Shown here one piece after another: positions 1-11,600 of a stretch of 64,000 bases of DNA. Positions within the stretch are counted from its first letter, which is position 1. Each line of letters starts with the position of its first letter. The DNA comes from Mesorhabditis belari. Taxonomy: Eukaryota; Nematoda; Chromadorea; Rhabditida; Rhabditidae. The stretch lies in assembly GCA_958450365.1 (NCBI GenBank), contig CAUEEP010000890.1:514501-578500 (forward strand). Direction: 5' to 3'. The notes beneath the pieces are model-generated. The model did no database searches, was not told the DNA's origin, and worked only from the letters and a program-made list of their open reading frames with translations. The position numbers and the translations under genes are program-made.

Positions 1-160
1 AGTTTCCGCTTTTCCCCAAATTTGACGTGTCAGCGAGGTGTGATTTGTCGAAATTCGGAATCTACGCATACGATTCCCTTCTATGAAAACATTTTTGAAG
101 CTCTACGACCTTTCCTAAGGCCTTTTCCAGCAAAAAAAAGGTCGCATTTGTCCCACCCCC
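1..160. mobile_element. Right half of a fold-back element ending in a CGCATTTGTCCC terminus, cut by the window edge
   Basis: This stretch matches the right arm of the complete palindromic element at 55136-55490. Both share TTTGACGTGTCAGCGAGGT, then AATTCGGAATCTACGCATAC, a block with AAGCTCTACG, and the terminal GGTCGCATTTGTCCCA. The left arm would lie outside the window. It is non-coding; the 64-residue ORF across it is an artefact. Confidence 0.75.
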
Positions 161-261
161 AGAAATTAAGCTTTAAAATCAAGTGGATCTTGTTTAAAAC
201 GTTAAAATGTCTTTAAGATTGTCTGATAGGGCAATTTGATCAAGTGAATTTGAAACTGATA

Positions 262-365
262 AGTTTTTTAGCTGACTTTTTAGCTGACTTTTTAGCTGAC
301 TATTTAGCTGACTTTTTAGCTGACTTTTTAGCTGACTTTTTAGTTGACTTTTTAGCTGACAAATA
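262..365. repeat. Tandem repeat of TTTTTAGCTGAC (about 7 copies)
   Basis: Short units of 12-13 bp (TAGCTGACTTTT) are repeated head to tail. A degenerate second cluster of the same unit occurs at 6487-6540, after a shared upstream segment (AAATTAAGCTTTAAAATCAA at 165 and 6388). The two clusters are therefore dispersed copies of one larger unit. Confidence 0.85.
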
Positions 366-567
366 GTCAGCTAAAAAAAGCTAAGCTGAATTTCTATTAC
401 AAAAATCCATTACATTACTTTATCATTATCAAAAAGTTTACAGAAAATCATCAAAATCATCAAAATCATGATAAAAGATTAAAATAAATCATAAAATCAT
501 AAATCAAAAGTTTTTTTTTTCGATTTAAAAGAGACACCCGTTTTAATCAAAATTTGGTACAAATGAA

Positions 568-662
568 CGGAAAAAGAAAGAAAAAGAAAAGAAAAGAAAA
601 GAAAAGAAAAGAAAATAAAAGAAAAGAAAAGAAAAGAAAGGAAAAAGAAAGAAAGAAAGAAA
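568..662. repeat. Polypurine GAAAA tract
   Basis: Nearly pure purine run of AAGAAAAGAAAAG type on the plus strand. Similar tracts occur at 9935-10008, 16085-16192, 61215-61390 and 62405-62515. Any ORF across them is a composition artefact. Confidence 0.9.
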
Positions 663-849
663 ATTTCTGAGAAAACATTGTTAACAAATTGAAATCAATA
701 TAGAGAACATTGAAAAAGAAAAGAGAAAAGCAATTTATAAGTTTGAAAAGTTACAGAGAAGTTACAGAGAAATTTGAGTCCTAAAATTGGAAAGGAAATT
801 TAAAAGGCTTGTTTTTTTGTTTAAAATTCAACAAATAATAAATGTTTTA

Positions 850-2140
850 GGGTTATGCTTTTAGAGAATTATCAGATTTTTCTATTAAGTAGACGGTAGA
901 TGGATTCCCTGTTGATTAAAAGATCCCTTAAAAGATATTTAAGTCTAAGCCTTATCTTCCTTTCTCTTTCCTCTTTCTCGCAAGAAGATACCGGATAGAG
1001 GATCTATCTACAACTAAAAAAGATCTCATTCAATCCCCCTCAGTGAAAAGCTATCCTCTCTTGACTTTAGAAAGGTCTATTATTGAATCTTTTGACATTG
1101 ATGTCCAATGTCAGTCCAATGAGAATTGATGATTGAATGCTAAGCCGTGCTCCACGCCTACCGTATCCATTACTTGTCTGGCTTTAGAGAATTATCATAC
1201 TTATCTATCAGGTAGACGGTAGACGGTTAAAAGATTGATTAAAAGATTAAAAGATTAAAAGATCCCTTAAAAGATATGTACGTCTAAGCCTTATCTTCCT
1301 TTCTCTTTCCTCTTTTATTTCCTCTTTCTCGCAAGAAGCTACTGGATAGCTCAGTGGTTAGAGCATAACCCTAAAACAAAGATCTATTGGGTTGGGGAGA
1401 ATGAGTCGGCGCCGAAAATCAAAAAAATGTCTAAAACTTCTATTCGACTTCGTCAAATAATATTCGTTTGATATGAGTAGAATGGTTAACGAATTCTCTA
1501 CAAAATCACATTTAAAAGAAAATTCAAACAGCGCCTCCGCTCAAGAAAAAGCCATTTTTTCACAAAAACTACAAACTGTGATCTAGAAAAAACCATTGGT
1601 GGGATCTTCCTGCAAATTTGGCAACTTAAGTAATTGAATGTGCTCTATCTTTTTTATATAAACACCAAAGAAGGTTTATGTGAAAGAAACTGTTCAAATG
1701 GATGAGTCGGACTCTTTGCCATTTTAACCAGCTGCGTTTCGAAGTTCATAAACTCCACGAAAGAAAAGCTTTGTGGAATCTCTCAAAAGTGATTTTGTAG
1801 AGAAATAGTGGATCCTTTTGATGAAACCAAACGTATGTTTAAAGAAGGCTTTATGTGTGCAAAAAGTCCCTTTAAAGTTTGGCGCCGACCCATTCTCCCC
1901 AACCCAATACAACTAAAAAGATCTGATTCAATCCCCTCTCCCAGTAAAAATCTATCCCCTGTTGACTTTAGAAAGGTCTATTATTTAATCTTTTGACATT
2001 GATGTCCAATGCCAGTCCAATAAGAATTGATGATTGAATGCTAAGCCTTGAAGATAATGCTTAGACTTACAGATCTTTTAAGGGATCTTTTAATCAATAG
2101 GAATCCGCTAAGCCGTGCTCCACGCCTACCGTACCCATTA
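850..2140. repeat. Direct duplication of a roughly 330-bp unit; the second copy is split by a MITE
   Basis: Copy 1 (about 850-1170) and copy 2 (about 1185-1386 plus 1908-2130) share TAGACGGTAGA, CTAAGCCTTATCTTCCTTTC, TCTCGCAAGAAG, GACTTTAGAAAGGTCTATTA and TTTTGACATTGATGTCCAAT in the same order. In copy 2 the similarity breaks exactly at the MITE termini and resumes after them, so copy 1 shows the empty site. The tail (CTAAGCCGTGCTCCACGCCT) follows both copies. The end of copy 2's left half carries TAGCTCAGTGGTTAGAGC, a pol III A-box-like string. Confidence 0.8.
1387..1907. mobile_element. Mariner-type MITE (TTGGGTTGG termini, TA target duplication)
   Basis: The ends are TTGGGTTGGGGAGAATGAGT on the left and its inverse (CCCATTCTCCCCAACCCAA) on the right, each flanked by TA. 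The inverted termini extend through GGCGCC. The inside, about 520 bp, has no transposase. TTGGGTTGG starts are characteristic of mariner-family elements, and two further elements with this start lie at 30431-30987 and 49232-49401. The interrupted duplicate at this site gives a natural empty-site comparison. Confidence 0.85.
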
Positions 2141-2663
2141 CTTGTCTCTTCTACTTGAGAAATTTATTTCCTTCAACTTTTGCATTCAATCTTACTCTTG
2201 CAACTTAACTTATCCTTTTGTTTTTGTTTAATAAACTTCTAAATGATTTTTTTAAACGGTGAGCACTACGGAGAGATTCATTTTTTATAGTGTGCTTAAA
2301 AAGAATAGCCAATTCTTACCGAAGCTTTGATAAACTGGCCAAAAAGTAGATCAGAAGCAGGGGACAGCTAAAAGCCGCTTTAGTCGCTAAAAGCCACAGA
2401 GATACGGTAATATTGGGTATAGAAAGTCTGTATTTAGTCAAAAGCTATTGCACATAACTTTTGACTAAATGCAGACTTTTCTATACCCAATAGATACATT
2501 AGCTTTCGCTAGGGGAATCTTAGAAAATTTAATTAAGATTCTACTACAAGAGCTTTTTCTTTAACATAGAATTGGAAGACTTCAGTGCTCCAGAAAGGAT
2601 ACATTTCTAGTTCAAAGTACACAGCCTTTACACTTCCTTTCTCTTGATTTTTTTGTCAATCTC

Positions 2664-5600
2664 TTAATCAACAGGCGGAAAGGCCTCATGAAATGAATCG
2701 GTTTTCGTTGTTGTCGAGCATTGTGACTGTGATGGGACAACGCCAGTCGATTGAGCTGTTGGAGAGGAGGGTAAACGCATATTGACAATTGATGGCAATT
2801 CGGGAATTGATTCCAATTGATTGTAGTCGGGTGGTGGAGGATAGGGTGGAGGGGCTTGCACACCGGCTAGACCCTGGAATGGAGAGTGATTAGAAAGATG
2901 AGTCTTGATAAATTTATGGATATTTGGGTCCAAGCTTGCTTTCTGTCAGCTTAGGGACCTTTGGACCTATCGAAAAATCAAAAATCCAAGCTGAGAAAAA
3001 GAAAAAGCTTTAAATTGTCGGCAAAAAAGGGCTGACAGATCTTTTGGTTACAAATCTAATTAGGCCAAATGCTAGGTAGAGTCTGATTTCATGGTTCGGC
3101 CTGGTCAAAGCCTAGACTGGCTTCGACCAGGCTACTGGCTTCGATCAGGCTACTGTCTGAAGCCAGCTCCAGACTTCTGGCTTCTGTCTGCAGCCAGATC
3201 CAGACTTCTGGCTTCTGTCTGAAGCCAAATCCAGGCTTGGTTTGTTCTTGACTTTGACTGGTTGGCCTAGTCAAAGCTTGAGGTCTAGACCTGGCTTCTG
3301 GATTGATCAAGAACCATGTGAGCCTTCCCAAGCCTTGCATTGACCCTGTTGATTAGATTTCTAGCTATTAAACGTTGTTGAATGTATCTATTAACCTGAA
3401 ATAACCGTGGATCCCTATTCGCCCCGCCGGTCGGTCCATCATTGTACGGTGGTACATACATTGGATAACAACCCGATGTGTTTGTTGAAAGGACACCAGC
3501 ATAGTAACCTAAAGAAAACCATAAAGAAAGCCATAAAGAAAATCATAAAGGAAACCATAAAGGAAACTTTGAAATTTCAAATTTAGAATCAAAATTCTTG
3601 TTTTCAAAAGCTTTACTAGAGTTGAGATATTTAAAAGTTTGAGCTACAGTGATAAGCAAAAAAAGAAATACCGATTTCGATCGATTTCTAGCTTTCCCCT
3701 TCTAGCTTCTAGATTTCTCCAAAACCAGCGTAACAAATTGTTGTCACCCATGCTGTATTTTACTTCTATTTTATAGATATAACAAATAGAAACTCTAACA
3801 ACTTACTGAAAATTTTAATTTTTTAAATAAGCCAAAACAGGCGCACCAAGATGCCAGATTTTAATTTTAATTTTAATTTTAATTTTCTCCGCTTTACTCG
3901 TTTTCCAGTGTATTTTCATTTAATTCGATTTCGATTTTTTTTATTTTAGAATGGTTCAACGACAGCTATCAACGCCAGAGAAAGAAAATATTGTGGAAGC
4001 AAAGACAAATGAAATGGAAGAAGGTGGCCGAGCTGTTCAAATGTGATTCAAAGACCGTTTCGCGCATTGTTTCAAAGAAAATGACCGGAAATGGACGTCC
4101 ACCAGTCACAGCGTCAAGCAAAGATAAGGCACTTGCGTTGGCGTAAAAGCTTGAGGATATTATATATATACTTTATCCGACAAGGAAAAGTGACAATGCA
4201 AACAGATTGAACAGCGTAGACGAAGAAAGATAATTGATATACAAACACAACTACAATTAGACACGTGTATATATGATATTAAAAACTAATTTAAAATTGA
4301 CAGAGCTACAAGATCGAGCTTATATATTGAGGATTTAAAATAGTTCAGAGACGAAAAAATATTAGATTAGATTAGGTATTAGATCATCACGCGATATTAG
4401 ATTAGATTAGATTAGATATTAGATTAGGTTAGATATTAGATTAGACTAGATATTAGATTAGATATTTGATCATCACACGATATTAGATTTTTATTTTTTA
4501 TTTTAGAATGCTCGACAGCTATCAACGCCAGAGAAAGAAAAGATTGTGGAAGCAAAGAAAAATTAAATGGAAGATGGTGACCGAGCTGTTCAAATGTGAT
4601 AACCGTTTCGCGCATTGTTTCAAAGAAGAAAACGACACGAAATGAACGTCCACCAGTCACGATGTCAAAAAAAGATAAGGCACTTGTGTTGGCGTAAAAG
4701 CTCGACGATATTAGATTAGATTAGATATTAGATCATCATTGTCATCATCTATGTGGCATTTTTATATATTATTTTGAGACCCCCATGTTTGTTGAAACAT
4801 TAATTAAAATAAAGTTAATTAAAATCTTGAAACTTTAACTCTTTTATAAAAAAGTAGAAGTTTTTTTGCTATCTTTTGAAATCATAGAATTTGGAAAACG
4901 TTTAGTTAGTCAAAATTTGTCATTCAGTTAGTCAGTTAGACAAATTTTGTAAATGCGATGTGGCATTTTTGAAATCACTCCATTTGACATCACTTTGACA
5001 TCACTTTGACATCCTAAGTCCTAAAGAGCCTTTTAGCCTTGAGTACTTGTACGGATTTTAGTCGTTCATTACCATTTTTTTGATATATCAACTCACCAGG
5101 TGGTTCGGGTGTATTCCCATTCGCTCCTCTCCTTTGTACGTGTCCTCCATTCCCTTGTCCATCGTGTTCATCAACTGATACACTTGATTGTGCGGCTCTT
5201 GGCATAGCGTGAGATCTTCTCCCGCCCAACCACAACCAAATTCTCGAATCACCAGTGCCGCCGCTCCCAGAAGCCAGTCTGAAAATGAACTTGGCTTTCA
5301 TCGTTCATTCGATTTCATCGTTCATTCGATTTCATTGTTCATTCTTCATTGTATTGTATCATTGTATTGTCATTGTCATTCTCATTGTCTTCATTGTATC
5401 ATTCGACTCTACACTCGTTAACAAGCTATCATTAAAAACATTAACAACATTAACAACTTGTGTCTTTTACTTTGCGAGAAGCTATTTGAGTCAGTCTTTT
5501 TCTTTTGATTAAAAGATTCGTTATTGAAAAGTTACCGTAAGGTTGATGGCTTTTGATGAAACTGCCGTAAAAGTGTCGTTCTATTAGAGTTTTTACGGTA

Positions 5601-8600
5601 AGTAAAGTCAAATTTTAGCTGCTGATCTTCATTTTCTATGTTTAAAGAGAAAAGAGTTAAATTTTGAAAAAACAGTCAAAGTACAGCAAGTTTTTAGTTC
5701 TTAAGTTTATCCAATTTCAAATTTTCAATTTATGCCAAGATTTTAAAGCCAAGCTAAGTCAAACCCTTTTAGCTTAGCATAAATATTATTGATGATGTTT
5801 AAAGAAAAGAGATTGAGCTTGAAACTAGGATCATTTTTGATCAGCTTTACCTTGACCAGACTTGGCTGGCTTTCCCTTAAACCTGAATATATTAGTTGTA
5901 ATTGTTGTTATTGTTGTTGTTGTTGTTGTTGTCATTGTTGTTGTCATTGTTGTTGTCATTGTTGTTGTCATTGTTATTTTTCTAAACCTTTTCTCACCTG
6001 CACGATAGGCATATCCTCGTAATCATGGCAATGCAAGCGAAAAAAGCGAGCGCGAGAAATGGCACATAAACGAAGAAGGGCACATCGGACAGATCGAACA
6101 TACCCCTCACTTGACATACCCGTTTTGGTGATGATGTGGGAAAGGAATCTGATGATATTGATCGAGTGCTTGGGGGACAATCTGAAATGGAAAGGAGATG
6201 AATGGAGATGAATGGAGGTGAATGGAGAATGAAAAGCCTTTAGCTTATTGGAAAAAATAGCAAATCGGAGTCGCTTTATTAGATGAATGAAGAAAAATGC
6301 AAATTGTAAATGCTAGAGGAGGAAACAAAACAAAACTAGTATGGGGTGCATGTATGGGAATGCTTGGACGATGAATCTTTTAAGAAATTAAGCTTTAAAA
6401 TCAAGTGGATCTTGTTTAAAACGTTAAAATGTCTTTAAGATTGTCTGATAGGGCAATTTGATCAAGTGAATTTGAAACTGATCACTTTTTTAGCTGACTT
6501 TTTAGCTGACTATTTAGCTGACGTTTTAGCTGACTATTTTATACGGTTCCAATATGGTTCCAATACGGTTCCAATACGGTTCTAATACGGTTCCAATACG
6601 GTTCCAATACGGTTCTAATACGGTTCCAATACGGTTCCAATACGGTTCCAATACGGTTCTAATACGGTTCTAATACGGTTCCAATACGGTTCTAATACGG
6701 TTCCAATATGGTTCCAATACGGTTCCAATATGGTTCTAATACGGTTCCAATATGGTTCCAATACGATTCTTTTTAGATCCAATACGGTTTCAATACGGTT
6801 CTTTTTAGATCCAATACGGTTCGATCCAATACGGTTCGAATAAAAACTTAATCTTCTCAAGTAATTAAGCTTAAGAGAATTCTAAACGTTCAAAATTCGA
6901 CTTTCCAACATCGTCAATACTCTAACAAGTCTTAAAAAAACAAATGAAATCAAAAATATTGAATCCAAATTGAATCCATTTAAAGATCACGTTTTCTTTT
7001 TTCAGTTTTGAGTTGAAAAGAGCGAAACTTTTTTTGATTTGAGAACAAGCTTCGTGGGAAAAGTTTCAAGGATTCAAAACTTTTGAAATCAAAAATGTTA
7101 TCGAATTATGAAACTTGAAAATTTTACTTGCTTTAAATTATTTTCAAGTTTTTTCAAAGCCTTATTCATTTTTTTTTATAAGAGGAAGTCTTTTGGATCG
7201 AAGTAGAGCAAAAAAAACCAATCTTAAACTTAAGAAAAGGGAAAAAACACACGCGTGAACGCTTTCCCCAAAACTCTCTTCCGGACACAATTTTATTGAA
7301 AAAAAAAGAAGGAAACGGGGAAAATGAGTTTATAAAAAGTAAATAAAAGAATTGATTGGATTTAGATTGATTTTAGTTTTGAATAGAAAAAGTTATGGCA
7401 GTTATGTAATTGTAGTGGGGAAAAGAAAATGTACAAATGTAGAAATGTACGATTTGACGTCGATTTGACGTGTAAATGTACTGCTTTTTCGTCCACCATA
7501 CTCGCAAAGGTATTTTTGGCGTACAGTCGCGTAGTCTTCACCAAAATATCGAAGTTTTTATAACAATAATATTGTTAACAAGGGTAAAACTCAAATTTCA
7601 AAAATTCCTCCGTCAGCCGCGACGCACGCTTCAAAACGTGGACGCAAAACGTCAACTGTGGCACGCAAGTAGGCAACATCAAGCTCGTCCCATGCTTTAA
7701 GGAGCGCTTTCTTTAACGAGTCAACTGTTCGATGTGGTTTAGCACACGCTTCAGCTTCTAAGATTGACCAGACTGAAAAATCAAGCGTAGTAAGATCGAG
7801 CTTGAGATGAAATCGGGTAAATTCTGCTCACACCAATCCTGGACCATTCGAGATTTGTGAGCCGGTGCTCCATATTGCTGAAATATCCAGCTACGTTGTC
7901 CAAAATGAGATTGAGTCCAGGGCAAAACGTCGCAAAATGAAGTGTCGCAAAATGAAGATGCTTGACTGTTGACCTTGACTCCTGATGACTCGAAGAAAAT
8001 TCTTTCCATCGCCACACCCTACCATGGCTGAAGTTGGATGAAGATGGTGTGATATCGATTTGTGTGGAAATGGCATAAATTCGGTCATTCTGCTTGTTTA
8101 GCAATTGTTCAACGTTCAACATCGAATAATTTTTCATCTAAGAGCAAAATCACACCGCGTTGGTTGAATCAAAATCAGCTGCGCTGGTTGAATCGCCTTG
8201 GATACTTTTTCTTTTCTTTTTGGCAGCTTCGATGACCCCTTGACATTTGTTCTTTTTGAAAGCTTTCATCTTGAGTCCGCGACAACATCAAGCTTGTCCC
8301 ATGCTTCAAGGAGCGCTTTCTTTAACGCACAATTCGACGCAAGGAAGGCTCAGAAATTCCCATTTGGTGTGACATGAGCCGGACTGATCATCTCGGGTTA
8401 CGGCGCAACCTCTCTCGCACTTTTTTTGATGTTGGACTGAATCACTACAGAACGATTTTCTTCGACCAGCTCTATCCGCATTTGTCCCCAATTCCTTGAA
8501 GCGTTTAATCGTCTTGTTCACCAGCCGCGTAGAAAGTTTCAAATTTTGAGAGATTGCACGATCAAGATCAACGATCAACGAGTCAAGATTTGATATAAAA

Positions 8601-11600
8601 GCACGTCGATGCAACGCTATGCTCGAGTTCGAGAACACTTGACCATCTCTAAAAAAAAACACTATATAATCTTAGAAATTATATCAAATAACAAGGATAA
8701 ACATGAAAAAAAAGTGAAAGATCTAAAATGACAACATATAGGTGGCACCAAATGGCTACAAATAAAGCTACAAATAAAGCTGACATCCCCAGGCCCATAA
8801 TTATCACCAATAATTAAAGAGTGCTCCTAAAAAAATCAAATCGTAACTAAAAACAAATCGTTTAAGTCATGTTTGCCTAAAAAGTGCTCGTCTCTAAACG
8901 CGTTTTCTAAAGCTGCAAAAATTCCTACCTACATTTTCGAAAGTTTTTCTTGTTCTATCTCTATCGAAATTGTTTTTTTTAAAAACAAACAATGGAAGAA
9001 TATGGTCAATAAAAGGAAAAGACCACGAACTACGTTCCCAGGACAATTTTTTCTCTATATTTTATTTTAAAAAATTTACCAGACTTAATTGCTATTGTTT
9101 AGAAAAAGAAGCTTATTCTAATTTAAATATTTCTAATCTAATTTGCAATAATTAAAGAAAAAGCTACTTTTAAATGATTCCATAGAATTTGGAGAGAAAA
9201 AAACAAAAACAAATAACGCTTTAACTTCTATTTTGGGGCTAGACTAATTTCCGCAATAGGGTCATTTGCGCAACTGGGTGCTTTGCGCAACTTGCCATAA
9301 CTTTTTTTCTAAGTCGGTCAATTTTTATGATGTTGGCTTCATTTTGTAGATCTCAATAAGTGCAACAAAATGAAATCAAAATCATAAAGATTGGCTCACT
9401 TAGAAGAAAGTCCGCAATTTTTTTTCCGCAACAGGGTCATTTGCGCAACTGGGTCGTTTGCGCAACTTGCCATAACTTTTTCTAAGTCGGTCAATTTTTA
9501 TGCTTTTGGTGTTATTTTGTTGCACTTATTGAGATCTAAAAAATGAAACCAAAAGCATAAAGATTAACCGACTTAGAAGAAAGTTATGGTGAGTTGCGCA
9601 AAAAAAAATTGCGGAAACTAGCCTACCCCCTGTTTACTCTTCAGTACGGTTCTGTCGGTTCGAGCCTAAGCCTAAGCCAAAGCTAGCCTCACCGGAAAGC
9701 CAGCTTTTCTGGCTTCTGGTCTTGCCTAGCTCTGATTAGCCTTGTCTATTTGACTTTTTCTGGATAAGCAGTATGCCAAAAATATTCTCAAAATTATCAA
9801 AGAAAGCTGAAAACTTTCAAATTTCTTTATTCAGCTAGGCTTTTATTTTTATTAATGACGCAATTGAGAGAAGCCATAAAAAAGAGGAAAGAGAGTGGAG
9901 AAAAACCCAATTAAGCGTCTCATTTTGGGAAAAGAAGGGAAAAGAAGGGAAAAGAAAAGGAAAGGAAAGGAAAGGAAAGAAAAGGAAAGAAAAGAAAAGG
10001 AAAGAAATGTCAAAACAATGTCTCCAATATAAATGGAACTAAAAGAAATGGATTTATTTTGGGAGAAAATGCTTGGAAATAAACAAGAAGTGGAGGATGG
10101 AGAGGGATAATAACAAGTTTGTCTGCGGCTCTTGATTCGACGTCAAAAGGATCAAAAGATTCGTGGAAATAGTGCTAGGCATCGTTTTTGAAAACTTTTT
10201 TCCTTTTTTGTCTTTGGATATCAAATTGAGATACTTTGTGGATCCTTATTTGGCACAACAGAAGCCTTAGAATACTAGATTTCGTGCTTTCACAAGAGTT
10301 GGTTGGCTTTATCCGAAAAGTAAACGAGTGGCGGTTCTGTTTGTCCATAAAGTGATGATCATTTTATAGTTAGCTCAGCGCCGAAGCTATTTTAAAATTC
10401 AGCTATCTTTTCCAAAAGATCTAAAGAAATAGAAATAGTTTGTTCAAATTCAAAGATCTCTAGTTTAGAAATGCTGCCAATGAAGCGCTGACAAAGTAGT
10501 GAGCTGAAATATTGGACTGGACACTGGACTGTTGTAGAGGGGAATTTTTCGGAAACTATGGTAGAATCAGAGTCCACTTCTCTACTATAGGATTAGCCAG
10601 GCTTAAGGAAGCCAAACTGCACTAGAGGCTAAACTGCACTAGAGGCCAAACTGTACTAGAGGCCAAACTGCACTAGAGGCCAAACTGCACTAGAGGCTAA
10701 ACTGCACTAGAGGCCAAACTGCACTATCTGAGTCAAATCGCAAGCAAGCAAGTCGCAAGTAGGTTGATTCCATCGATCGGCTCTGGTTCTTGAGCCAAAA
10801 GCCATTTGAGCTTGTGAGTTTTCCACTATTAAGACAGGTGAATCGATAAAAATCAAAAAAAAACCTGTACTAGAAAACTTGAAGTGGACCGACTTCTGAA
10901 GATGAGCAAGAGGAATCGAACCCTCGATCTTCTGCTTGACAGGCAGACACTCTGCTAACTAAGCCATGCTTTAATTGTCAGTGAGATTGTCAGCGAAGAA
11001 GGCAGAAGATAGGAAGCGAGGTGATTATCAGCCAAGCAATTATCCAAACTGAGATCTAGGTTATCCCAAAAAAACCACAAAGCTAACTTTCTTTAAACTT
11101 TAGATAACTTTAAATAACTTTAAATAACTTTAAATAACTTTAAATAACTTTAAATAACTTTAGATAACTTTAGATAACTTTAGATAACTTTAGATAACTT
11201 TAGATAACTTTAGATAACTTTAGATAACTTTAGATAACTGTAGATAACTTTAAATAACTTTAGATAACCTTTAGATAACTTTAAATAACTTTAGATAACT
11301 TTAAATAACTTTAGATAACTGTAGTTAACTTTAGATTATCAAAAATCGGTAATGAGCTGGAAGAATGAGCTTCAGGTGAAGTAAGGAATCAGAGAAATTG
11401 ATTGATTCTTCAAAAAAACACAAAAGAAACACAAAAGAAAGACTGAAACAGGTGAAATTCCATCCGTATTTATGAAGTTGAGAAATTTTCAAAGAAAATG
11501 AATCGATTCACGATAAAGCCGACAATTAGAGGAAAAGAGAGATTTTTGGGGAAATGGGGTGGAAAAATTACCGCCCATTCAACGATATAATTGAAGCGGA

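Noticed and set aside
4340..4735. Telomere-like repeat
   Set aside because: The unit is TTAGAT/TTAGATA, not the nematode TTAGGC, and it is short and interrupted.
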